Assembly (NCBI RefSeq): GCF_000739775.1
Contig: NZ_BBJH01000030.1
Coordinates: forward strand, 86,060-150,059
Direction of reading: 5' to 3'
Length of the DNA stretch: 64,000 bases
Origin: Paraburkholderia heleia NBRC 101817
GTDB taxonomy: Bacteria > Pseudomonadota > Gammaproteobacteria > Burkholderiales > Burkholderiaceae
The notes beneath the pieces were generated by a model that did no database searches, had not been told where the DNA came from, and was given only the letters and a program-made list of their open reading frames with translations. This document shows, in pieces, positions 9,374 through 16,950 of this stretch. How positions within the stretch are numbered: the first letter of the stretch is position 1; every line of letters begins with the position of its first letter. The translations under genes and the position numbers were made by a program.

Positions 9374-10156
9374 TCAGAACGGATCGAGCGTCAGCTCGTT
9401 CGCCATCATCCGGTTGCCCGCCATGAGGCCCGCGTCCACGGGCAGCGCCACGCCCGTGATCACGCGCGCCTGCGGAGAGGCGAGAAACTGCACGGCGTCG
9501 GCGATGTCCTCGGGCGTGGCCACGTCGCCGAGCGGATACCATTTGCTGAGTTCTTCGAAGATCTTCGGATGCTGCTCGACGCGTGCACGCCACGCGGGCG
9601 TCTTCACCGTGCCGGGGCAAACGATGTTCGCGCGTATGCCGTGTGGGCCCAACTCCATGGCGAGCGCCTTCGTGTAGCTCACGAGGCCCGCTTTCGCCGC
9701 GCTGTACGCGGGGTGGCCAAGCGCCGAAAGGCCGTTCACCGAGCCGATCAGCACGAGCGCACCGCGCCGGCGCTCGATCATCGAGGCGCGCACGGCTTCG
9801 ACCGTGTAGTAGGTGCCGTTCAGGTTCAGGTCGATGTCGCGCCGCCAGCTAGCGGCGTCGGTATGCGCGAGCGTCGTGCCGAGCGCGCCGCCTGCGTTCG
9901 CCACGGCCACGTCCACCGGGCCGCGCGCCGCCACGCCGCGCGCCACGGCTGCGGTCACGGCGGCCTGATCGCTCACGTCGGCGGCGAGCGGCTCGAGGCG
10001 CGCCGCGCCCGCTTCGCCCAATTCCGCCGCGAGCCGTTGCACGCCCTCCCCATCGCGGTCGAGCGCGAGCACCGTGTCGCCCGCCTCCAGAAACCGTTTG
10101 CACAGCGCGCGGCCTATGCCCCCGCTTGCGCCCGTCACCAGCACCACCCGGCTCAT
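9374..10156 (-). CDS. SDR-family oxidoreductase
   Basis: About 260 residues, a classical short-chain dehydrogenase: cofactor motif TGASGGIG at 8-15, NAG near 87-89, and catalytic Ser139, Tyr151 and Lys155 (YSAAK). The ATG at 10156 is chosen because GGAGAG lies 6 bases upstream; the longer open frame extends through the intergenic promoter region and is not credible. As first gene of the minus arm of the sugar locus it probably oxidises the imported sugar, polyol or a derived lactone with NAD(P)+. The exact substrate is unknown. Confidence 0.9.
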   Translation of the reverse strand: MSRVVLVTGASGGIGRALCKRFLEAGDTVLALDRDGEGVQRLAAELGEAGAARLEPLAADVSDQAAVTAAVARGVAARGPVDVAVANAGGALGTTLAHTDAASWRRDIDLNLNGTYYTVEAVRASMIERRRGALVLIGSVNGLSALGHPAYSAAKAGLVSYTKALAMELGPHGIRANIVCPGTVKTPAWRARVEQHPKIFEELSKWYPLGDVATPEDIADAVQFLASPQARVITGVALPVDAGLMAGNRMMANELTLDPF

Positions 10157-10195
10157 GTCGACTCTCCGTGCGGCTCGCCGTCTTACCGGAGAGCC

Positions 10196-10210
10196 TGAAA
10201 ATTTCCTACA
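10196..10210. promoter_or_regulatory. Operator-like repeat, copy facing the SDR operon
   Basis: TGAAAATTTCCTACA lies 40 bases upstream of the SDR start. Its reverse complement, TGTAGGAAATTTTCA, matches the element at 10363-10377 (TGTAGGATTTTTTCA) in 13 of 15 positions. One copy therefore sits near each divergent gene, in the same orientation relative to transcription. This fits binding sites for the locus RpiR regulator; no binding is shown. Confidence 0.5.
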
Positions 10211-10228
10211 TACGAATGCCGGGCGATT

Positions 10229-10242
10229 ACCCGTATACGGGT
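10229..10242. promoter_or_regulatory. Perfect 14-bp palindrome in the sugar-locus intergenic region
   Basis: ACCCGTATACGGGT is perfectly self-complementary and lies between the SDR operon and the binding-protein gene, about 73 bases from the SDR start. Its sequence differs from the TGTAGGA repeats, so it could bind a second regulator. Function unproven. Confidence 0.4.
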
Positions 10243-10341
10243 TTATACCGACCACATCGCGCTGCTGCAGCGCATGAATTTCCCCTGTTTTACAGCATGT
10301 TATGCAAATTTCGGCACGCGAAACAATATCGAGATTACCAG

Positions 10342-10377
10342 GTGACAATGCTTTTTTCATCCTGTAGGATTTTTTCA
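10342..10377 (+). promoter_or_regulatory. Promoter of the sugar-binding-protein operon overlapped by an operator-like repeat
   Basis: GTGACA (10342-10347), a 17-base spacer and TAGGAT (10365-10370) form a sigma-70-like promoter. The -10 lies inside TGTAGGATTTTTTCA (10363-10377), the second copy of the repeat at 10196-10210, so a bound protein would block polymerase. This predicts repression. The leader to the ATG at 10504 would be about 127 bases, and the rest of the 347-bp gap shows no gene. Confidence 0.55.
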
Positions 10378-10503
10378 AACAACGCAACCCAGCAGCCGGG
10401 TCAAGGCGGCGGCATAAGCAGGAACAACCACCAGCAACAACAACCCCGCATGGGATGGGACCAAGCGCTAAAGCGCCCATTCCCATCGACAAGGAGAGAA
10501 CGA

Positions 10504-11736
10504 ATGTCGTTTCAGGCACGTGCAACCACCCTGCTCGGCAAGCTCGCCGTCGCGCTAGCCTTCGCCGGCATCACCGCCGCGGCGCACGCCGATACGGTCC
10601 GCGTGACCGTCGCCCACTACAGCGACGCCACCGCCCCGTACTTCGAGAAAATGGCCAAGCAGTTCGAAGCCGCCAATCCCGGCATCACGATCAAGATCGA
10701 AGACGTGAACTGGGACTCGCTGCAACAGAAGCTGCAAACGGACATCTCCGGCGGCGCCAACGCCGACCTCGCGATCATCGGCACGCGGTGGCTCCTCGAC
10801 TTCGTGAAGGACGACATTGCCGAGCCGCTCGACCCGTACATGGACGCGAACTTCAAGGGCCGCTTCATCGGCCCGTTCCTGGCTCCGGGTCAAATCAACG
10901 GCAAGACCTACGGCCTGCCGATCGCCGCTTCGGCGCGCGCGCTTTACTACAACAAGGACATGCTCGCCTCGGTCGGCTATCCGAACGGCCCGAAGACCTG
11001 GAACGACGTGGTCGACGCCTCGAAGAAGCTGAAGGCGAAGGGCATTGCGGGCTTCGGTCTGCAGGGCAAGGAAATCGAAACCGACGTGTACTTCTACTAC
11101 GCGTTGTGGACCCACGGCGGCGAAGTGGTGGGCAAGGACGGCAAGGCGGCATTCAACTCGCCGGCTGGCGTGAAGGCCGCGACGCTCTACAAGACGATGA
11201 TCGACGAAGGTCTCACCCAGCCGGGCGTGACGGGCTACAGCCGTGAAGACGTGCAGAACCTCTTCAAGCAGGGCCGCGTAGCGATGATGATCTCGGCGCC
11301 GTTCCTCGCCAAGCAGTTGCAGAAGGAAGCACCGAACATCAAGTACGGCATCGACCCGATCCCGGTAGCCACGACGCCCGCCACCTACGCGGTGACCGAC
11401 TCGATCATGATGTTCAAGAACTCCAAGGCGAAGCAGAGCGCCTGGAAGTTCCTGGACTTCCTGTTCACGAAGGAACCGCGCGTGCAGTTCACGAGCACGG
11501 AAGGCTTCCTGCCGACCACCAAGGCTGAAGCGAGCGACCCGGCGTTCCAGAATCCGGACACGCAAGCCTTCATCGCGCTGCTGCCGCATGCGAAGTTCGC
11601 GCCGACCGTGACGGGCTGGGAAGACACCGCAAAGGCCGTGACCAACGCAATGCAGGCGGTCTACCTCGGCAAGGCCAAGCCCGCCGATGCGCTGAACCAG
11701 GCGGCCACGGAAGCGAACAAGTCGCTCGGCAAGTAA
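10504..11736 (+). CDS. Carbohydrate ABC transporter substrate-binding protein
   Basis: About 410 residues with a Sec signal peptide (MSFQARATTLLGKLAVALAF..., predicted cut after AHA near residue 29) and an extracellular solute-binding family 1 body (QFEAANPGITIKIEDVNWDSLQQKLQTDI; YNKDML). It delivers a sugar to the two permeases downstream. The ATG at 10504 has AGGAGA about 7 bases upstream; the longer frame lacks a signal sequence and runs through the promoter. A strong hairpin follows before the permeases, as often seen where binding protein is made in excess. The ligand is unknown. Confidence 0.93.
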   Translation: MSFQARATTLLGKLAVALAFAGITAAAHADTVRVTVAHYSDATAPYFEKMAKQFEAANPGITIKIEDVNWDSLQQKLQTDISGGANADLAIIGTRWLLDFVKDDIAEPLDPYMDANFKGRFIGPFLAPGQINGKTYGLPIAASARALYYNKDMLASVGYPNGPKTWNDVVDASKKLKAKGIAGFGLQGKEIETDVYFYYALWTHGGEVVGKDGKAAFNSPAGVKAATLYKTMIDEGLTQPGVTGYSREDVQNLFKQGRVAMMISAPFLAKQLQKEAPNIKYGIDPIPVATTPATYAVTDSIMMFKNSKAKQSAWKFLDFLFTKEPRVQFTSTEGFLPTTKAEASDPAFQNPDTQAFIALLPHAKFAPTVTGWEDTAKAVTNAMQAVYLGKAKPADALNQAATEANKSLGK

Positions 11737-11751
11737 GCCTCAATGGCAACG

Positions 11752-11785
11752 GCGGCGTGCGCGCGAAGGTCCTGGCGCGCGCCGC
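11752..11785 (+). other. GC-rich hairpin between binding protein and permease genes
   Basis: GCGGCG-T-GCGCGC pairs with GCGCGCGCCGC, with one bulged T and a 10-base loop, 16 bases past the stop codon. There is no U tract, so it more likely stabilises the upstream mRNA or partly attenuates readthrough than terminates fully. The differential-expression role is inferred from other binding-protein operons. Confidence 0.5.
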
Positions 11786-11826
11786 AACGCCTGAGAACCG
11801 ACGTTTCGAAGCACTGACGATTCGAC

Positions 11827-12813
11827 ATGACTACGGGTCCCCTGAAGCCCTCGCCCGCCACCGCACCGGCCGGCGATGCCCCCGACCGATCACGCGCACG
11901 CCATCGCATGAGCCGACCACCCCGCGCCGTATCCGCGCCCCGCGCGCCCTGGCTCCTGATCGTGCCGAGTCTCGTGCTCGCGCTCTTCATCATCAGCTAT
12001 CCGATCTTCAACATCGTGTATCAGTCGCTGCACGACGTGTCGCGCTTCGGGCAGATTCGCGACTTCAGCGGCCTGCAGAACTTCTATAACGTGTTCGGCG
12101 ACCCGGTGTTCATGAGCGCCCTGAGGAACACGCTGATCTGGACATTCTTCGTCGTGGTGGGCACGGTGCTCATTTCCGTGCCGGTCGCGCTCGTGCTCAA
12201 TCAGGACTTCTACGGCCGCGGCATTGCGCGCACGATCGTCATGCTGCCGTGGTCCGTCTCGCTCACGATGACGGCCGTGGTCTGGCGCTGGGCGTTCAAC
12301 GACGACTACGGCATGGTCAACGTCACGCTGCAGCGTCTGGGTCTCACTTCGGGTCCGATCCACTGGCTCGCGACGCCCGAGTATGCGTTCCCGGTGGAAA
12401 TCTGCGTGGGCATACTCGTGTCGATCCCCTTCACGACCACGATCCTGCTGGGCGGCCTTTCCTCGGTGCCGGGCGACATCTACGAAGCCGCGCGCATCGA
12501 TGGCGCGAGCGCCTGGCAACAGTTCCGCCAGCTCACGCTGCCGCTGCTCAAGCCGTTCATCAACATGGCGATCCTGCTGAACGTGATCTACGTGTTCAAC
12601 TCGTTCCCGATCATCTGGGTGATGACGCAAGGCGGCCCCGACGACAGCACGCATATTCTCGTCACCTACCTTTACGAACTGGGCTTCCGGTTAGGGCGGC
12701 CCGGCGAAGCCGCCGCCGTCTCGCTCGTCATGCTCGTCATCCTGTTCGCATTCTCGGTGGTCTACCTGCGTCTGCAGGCAAAACGCGGCGGCGCCGAAGG
12801 AGACCTGGCATGA
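11827..12813 (+). CDS. Sugar ABC transporter permease (MalF-type)
   Basis: About 328 residues with around six membrane segments, the first near residues 40-60 (WLLIVPSLVLALFIISYPIF). The EAA loop that contacts the ATPase reads EAARIDGASAWQQFRQLTLPLLKP. It is the inner-membrane partner of the next permease and the MalK-type ATPase. The ATG at 11827 lacks a clear ribosome site; an in-frame ATG at 11908, just before the hydrophobic region, is an alternative. It overlaps the next permease gene by 4 bases (ATGA). Confidence 0.92.
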   Translation: MTTGPLKPSPATAPAGDAPDRSRARHRMSRPPRAVSAPRAPWLLIVPSLVLALFIISYPIFNIVYQSLHDVSRFGQIRDFSGLQNFYNVFGDPVFMSALRNTLIWTFFVVVGTVLISVPVALVLNQDFYGRGIARTIVMLPWSVSLTMTAVVWRWAFNDDYGMVNVTLQRLGLTSGPIHWLATPEYAFPVEICVGILVSIPFTTTILLGGLSSVPGDIYEAARIDGASAWQQFRQLTLPLLKPFINMAILLNVIYVFNSFPIIWVMTQGGPDDSTHILVTYLYELGFRLGRPGEAAAVSLVMLVILFAFSVVYLRLQAKRGGAEGDLA

Positions 12814-13655
12814 ACCGCAAGCTCAAACGCTCGATCGGGTGCTGGCTCGCGCTTTCGCCGCTCGTCGTGGCCGTGCTGTTTCCGTTCGCGGTGATGTTCT
12901 TCACCTCGTTCAAGCCGGCTTCGGAAGTGTTCGTCTATCCGGCGCGCTGGCTGCCGATGCAGTGGCGCTGGCAGAACTATGTCGACATGTGGCAGGCCGC
13001 GAACTTCGGCGTCGCGCTGCGCAACAGCATCGTGGTGAGCTGTCTTTCCACGGCGCTCGCACTCGCCGTGAGCCTGCCGGCCGCCTACGCGCTCGCGCGC
13101 TTTCCGTTCCGCGGGCGCGGCCTATACCGCCAGTTCCTGCTCGTCACGCAGATGCTCTCGCCCATCCTGCTCGTGGTCGGCCTGTTCCGGCTCGCGGCGA
13201 TGATTCCCTATGGCGACGGCAATCTCGTCGATTCGAAGATCGGCGTGATCGTCTCTTATGCGGCGTTCAATATCGCGTTTGCCGTGTGGATGCTCTCGTC
13301 GTATTTCCAGACCGTGCCGCGCGATCTCGAAGAATCGGCGTGGCTCGAAGGCTGCAGCCGCACGGGCGCCGTATTCCGCGTGTTCCTGCCGCTCGCGGTG
13401 CCGGCCGTGGTGGTCACGGCGATCTTCACGTTCATCAGCGCATGGAATGAGTTCGCCGTGGTCTATACGCTGATTCGCTCGCCCGAAAACAAGACGCTCA
13501 CGGTGCAGGTCACCGACATGGTGGCCGGCAAATACACCGTGGAATGGCAGCTCGTCATGGCGGCCACGCTCGCAGCCACGCTGCCGGTTTCCGTGGTGTT
13601 CGCCTGGCTGCAGCGCTACATGGTGAAGGGACTCGCGCTCGGCGCAGTGAAGTAG
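12810..13655 (+). CDS. Sugar ABC transporter permease (MalG-type)
   Basis: About 281 residues with six hydrophobic segments, beginning with LALSPLVVAVLFPFAVMFFT, and an EAA loop (EESAWLEGCSRTGAVFRVFLPLAVP) in which Ser replaces the second Ala of the usual EAA. The start overlaps the previous stop, so translation is coupled. With its partner permease it forms the heterodimeric channel. It ends the plus arm of the locus, and the AEC transporter gene converges on it from the other strand 90 bases away. Confidence 0.93.
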   Translation: MNRKLKRSIGCWLALSPLVVAVLFPFAVMFFTSFKPASEVFVYPARWLPMQWRWQNYVDMWQAANFGVALRNSIVVSCLSTALALAVSLPAAYALARFPFRGRGLYRQFLLVTQMLSPILLVVGLFRLAAMIPYGDGNLVDSKIGVIVSYAAFNIAFAVWMLSSYFQTVPRDLEESAWLEGCSRTGAVFRVFLPLAVPAVVVTAIFTFISAWNEFAVVYTLIRSPENKTLTVQVTDMVAGKYTVEWQLVMAATLAATLPVSVVFAWLQRYMVKGLALGAVK

Positions 13656-13745
13656 CGGACAAAGAGAGGCGGCCTCGTCGTGCGCGTGGCCCGCCCCTGA
13701 ATCGCAGTGGCTTTCATGCGGGCAGGCATCGTGCCTCGCCGGCTT

Positions 13746-14687
13746 TCAGCGGTGGTGCAGATGCAGCAGGATCAGCGTGAGCGTAACGAGCGAACCGAGT
13801 GTCGAGTGCAAAATGGTGCGCGAAGTCACGTGGGCCTCGCGCCGATAGTACTCGGCGAGCATGAACGGGCCGGTGCCCGTGGGCAGCGCCGCGAGTAACA
13901 CCGCGATTTCCACGAGCGGGCCAGGCAGCCCGAATACGCGACCGGCCAGCCACCACGTGAGCAGCGGCTGCGCGACGAGCTTGCAGAGCGTGAGCCACCA
14001 CGACGACTCACGCGGCGCCTCGCCGCTCGCGCGTCGTTCGGCGAGAAAGAGTCCGAGGCTGACGAGCGCGCACGGGCTCGCCGCGCCGCCCAGCAGCTTC
14101 AGGAAGGTTTCCGCGCTGGCGGGCAGGGTGACGTGCGCGGCCGAAACGACCGCCCCCAGCGCCGGTGCAACCAGCAGCGGATTGCGCAGGAGCGAGCGCA
14201 CGACCTTGATGGCGAGCCGGTGCGGACGCCGCTCGCTTTGCAGCCCCGTTTCGATCAGCACGATGGCGATGGCGAACAGCACGCAGACCACGAGGATCGT
14301 CGCGATGGTCGTGGGCGTGAGGCTCGACGGCCCGAACGCGATCATGCACAGCGGGAAGCCCACGTAGCCGGTATTCGGATACGCGGCGGCAAGCCCGTCG
14401 ATGCTTGCATCCGCGAGCGGGCGGCCGAGGAACACGCGCGCGCCCACCACGGCGACGAACACGGTGAGACCGGCAAGACCGAATGCGGCGACGAACGCCG
14501 GCTGATAAAGCTCGCGCCACGTTGCGTGCGCAAGGATATCGAAGAGCAGCGCGGGAAGCGCGAGCCACACGACGAAGCGGTTCAGCTCGGACGCCGCGGC
14601 AGGGCCGAGGACATTCGTGCGGCGGCAGGCGAAGCCCGCGAAAATGAGGCCGAAAACCGGCAGGAGAATAGAAACGGCAGCAAGCAT
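13746..14687 (-). CDS. AEC (auxin efflux carrier) family transporter
   Basis: About 313 residues, nearly all hydrophobic: ten-segment AEC-type exporter with the N-terminal pattern ILLPVFGLIFAGFACRR and ELNRFVVWLALPALLF. Bacterial members export or exchange organic acids or malonate-like anions; the name from plant auxin carriers does not fix the substrate. The ATG at 14687 begins directly at the first membrane helix; a TTG at 14705 would add six residues. It lies 69 bases downstream of the EmrB-type pump gene and may be co-transcribed with it. Confidence 0.85.
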   Translation of the reverse strand: MLAAVSILLPVFGLIFAGFACRRTNVLGPAAASELNRFVVWLALPALLFDILAHATWRELYQPAFVAAFGLAGLTVFVAVVGARVFLGRPLADASIDGLAAAYPNTGYVGFPLCMIAFGPSSLTPTTIATILVVCVLFAIAIVLIETGLQSERRPHRLAIKVVRSLLRNPLLVAPALGAVVSAAHVTLPASAETFLKLLGGAASPCALVSLGLFLAERRASGEAPRESSWWLTLCKLVAQPLLTWWLAGRVFGLPGPLVEIAVLLAALPTGTGPFMLAEYYRREAHVTSRTILHSTLGSLVTLTLILLHLHHR

Positions 14688-14756
14688 CGGGATTCGTGAA
14701 TGCAAAGCGCGCGGACGTGCCGCGCGCCAGGGTGAAACGGAAGACGGACCGTTGCG

Positions 14757-16322
14757 CTAATCCATCGCCGCGTGACCCGCATCGACGGCGGCGGCGCCCG
14801 GGCCGGTGCGGATCAGGAAGAGCAGCGGAATCACGAGCAGCGTAGCCACGAACATCATCTTGAAGTCGTTCAGGTACGCGATCATCTGCGCCTGCTGCGT
14901 GATCGACTGGTTGAGCACGGCGAGATCGTACCGCGAACCGCTTTCGAGCATCTGCTGAACCGCAGGATTGAACGGGGTCACGTTCGCGGCGAGGTCCGCA
15001 TGCGCGATCTGCGTGCCGCGCGTGACGAAGGTCTGCACGATCGAAATGCCGATACTGCTGCCGATGTTGCGCATGAGGCTATAGGTGGCCGTACCGTCTG
15101 CGCGCAGCTGCGGCGTGAGCGTCGAGAACGTCAGCGCGGAAAGCGGCACGAACACGAAACCGAGGCCAAATCCCTGCACCACGCCGGGCCACACGATATC
15201 CGAGGGCGAGAGTACGAGCGTGTACTGCATCATCTGCCAGAGCGCGTACGCGGAGACCACGAAGCCGAACAGCAGAATGACGCGCGCATCCACGCGTTTC
15301 AGTATGCGCCCTGCTATCAGCATGGCGACCATCGTGCCCGCGCCGCTCGGCGCCGTGACGAGCCCCGTGGTGGCGACCGGATAGCCCATGAGGTTCTGCA
15401 GCATGGGCGGCAGCAGCGCGCGCGTGGCGTAGAGCACCGCGCCGATCACGAAGATGAAGAGCGTGCCGGTCGCGAAGTTGCGGTCCTTGAGCAGCTGGTA
15501 GCGAAAGAACGTGCCGGGCCCCGAGGTGGCCGTATGCGCGACGAAGAACGCGAAGGCAATGACCGCCACCAGCGCTTCGATGCGGATCTCCAGCGAGCCG
15601 AACCAGTCGAGCTGCTCGCCGCGGTCGAGCAAGGCCTGCAGGGCGCCAATGGCGAGCGCGAGTGTGGCGAAACCGAATACGTCGAAGCGCTGCGTGCGGC
15701 CGGGCACGCGCGCAGGCATGAAAGTCGAGACGCCGAAGAACGCAAACAGGCCCACCGGCACGTTGATGAAGAACACCCAGCGCCAGTTGTAGCTATCCGT
15801 GAGCCAGCCGCCCAGCGTCGGCCCGAGCACGGGTCCGACCATCACGCCCATGCCCCAGACCGCCATGGCTTGCCCCTGACGCTCGCGCGGATTGATGTCG
15901 AGAAGAATGGACTGCGAGAGCGGCACGAGCGACGCGCCGAACACGCCCTGCAACAGCCGCGACGCGACGATCTCGCCGAGCGTTTCGGAAAGCCCGCATA
16001 GCGCCGAGGCGACGGTGAAGCCGGCAATCGCCACGCCAAGGAGGCGCTTCACGCCGAAGCGGTCGGCGAGCCAGCCCGTGAGCGGCGTGGCAATGGCGGC
16101 CGCGACGATATACGAGGTGAGCACCCAGGTGATCTCGTCCTGGGACGCAGACAGCGTGCCCTGCATGTGCGGCAGCGCCACATTGGCGATCGTGCTGTCG
16201 AGCGTCTGCATCAGCGTGGCGAGCATGATCGAGAGCGTGATCATGCCACGATTGAGCGGGGCTTCCTTGCCCGACTCCGCCCGACGCTGCGCGGCGGAGC
16301 CGTCCTGCATGACTGCGGTCAT
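14757..16322 (-). CDS. DHA2-family drug efflux transporter (EmrB/QacA type)
   Basis: About 521 residues with a predicted 14 membrane helices. The helix-1 signature LDSTIANVALPHM and the antiporter motif C-like GPVLGPTLGGWLTD mark the DHA2 proton-drug antiporters. EmrB usually works with a membrane-fusion protein (EmrA) and an outer-membrane channel; neither is adjacent here. It is divergent from a marR gene with a palindrome over its promoter, so it is probably induced by the pump's substrates. Substrates are unknown. Confidence 0.9.
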   Translation of the reverse strand: MTAVMQDGSAAQRRAESGKEAPLNRGMITLSIMLATLMQTLDSTIANVALPHMQGTLSASQDEITWVLTSYIVAAAIATPLTGWLADRFGVKRLLGVAIAGFTVASALCGLSETLGEIVASRLLQGVFGASLVPLSQSILLDINPRERQGQAMAVWGMGVMVGPVLGPTLGGWLTDSYNWRWVFFINVPVGLFAFFGVSTFMPARVPGRTQRFDVFGFATLALAIGALQALLDRGEQLDWFGSLEIRIEALVAVIAFAFFVAHTATSGPGTFFRYQLLKDRNFATGTLFIFVIGAVLYATRALLPPMLQNLMGYPVATTGLVTAPSGAGTMVAMLIAGRILKRVDARVILLFGFVVSAYALWQMMQYTLVLSPSDIVWPGVVQGFGLGFVFVPLSALTFSTLTPQLRADGTATYSLMRNIGSSIGISIVQTFVTRGTQIAHADLAANVTPFNPAVQQMLESGSRYDLAVLNQSITQQAQMIAYLNDFKMMFVATLLVIPLLFLIRTGPGAAAVDAGHAAMD

Positions 16323-16372
16323 CGTGCGGTTGTCTTGCGGCTGGCTTGATTAGGGGGCGGAGCGCGTCGAAT

Positions 16373-16414
16373 TAATAAGCCTGCTTATTATACGACTCGC
16401 GCCTGCCGGCGCAA
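16373..16414. promoter_or_regulatory. emrB-type pump promoter with MarR-type operator palindrome
   Basis: TAATAAGC-CT-GCTTATTA (16373-16390) is a perfect 8-bp inverted repeat, the size usual for MarR dimers. For the minus-strand pump gene, TTGCGC (16414-16409), a 16-base spacer and a consensus TATAAT (16392-16387) form the promoter, and the palindrome covers the -10 and start point. Repression of the pump by the divergent MarR protein is the natural reading. Confidence 0.7.
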
Positions 16415-16478
16415 TCGGTATTGCCAGGGCGAGGACACGCGTGTGAAGGCGCGAGCCGCACGCCCGTATAATCGCGCG

Positions 16479-16922
16479 ATGACTACCGACCTCGAAAAGC
16501 GTTTTGGCTTCCTGGTCGTCGACGTGGGCCGGCTCTATGGCAAACGTTACGACGAGCGTGCGAAGTCGTCGCTCGAACTCACGCGCGCGCAGTGCCGCAT
16601 GATCGCGTACCTCGCACACTACGGCGACATGAACCAGGCGCGCCTCGCCGAACTGCTGGAAGTGGCGCCGATTTCCGCCGGGCGGCTGCTCGAGCGTATG
16701 GAAGAAGGCGGCTGGGTCGTGCGCACGCCCAACCCGGAGGACCGCCGCGAATGGCTGGTGAGCCTCACGCCCAGGGCGGAAGGCGTGCTCACGGGCGCGC
16801 GCCGCGTGGGCGACGAAGTCCAGGCGGAAGCCCTGGCGGGCTTCACGCCTGAAGAAGCCGAGCAGTTCAGCGCGATGCTTCAGCGGATGCGCGCCAATCT
16901 CGGCGCGCTGGTGGAGCGTTAG
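16479..16922 (+). CDS. MarR-family transcriptional regulator
   Basis: About 147 residues with a winged helix-turn-helix core (TRAQCRMIAYLAHYGDMNQARLAELLEVAPISAGRLLERMEEGGWV) and the wing sequence NPEDRREWLVSLT. It likely represses the divergent efflux pump and is released by small phenolic or drug ligands. The start is ambiguous: ATG at 16479 gives the usual N-terminus, but a consensus TATAAT (16467-16472) ends only 6 bases before it, implying a leaderless message. A GTG at 16443 with GAGGA upstream would add 12 residues and needs a different promoter. Confidence 0.9.
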   Translation: MTTDLEKRFGFLVVDVGRLYGKRYDERAKSSLELTRAQCRMIAYLAHYGDMNQARLAELLEVAPISAGRLLERMEEGGWVVRTPNPEDRREWLVSLTPRAEGVLTGARRVGDEVQAEALAGFTPEEAEQFSAMLQRMRANLGALVER

Positions 16923-16950
16923 CCCGGCGCGGTAACTCGCGTTATTCGCG

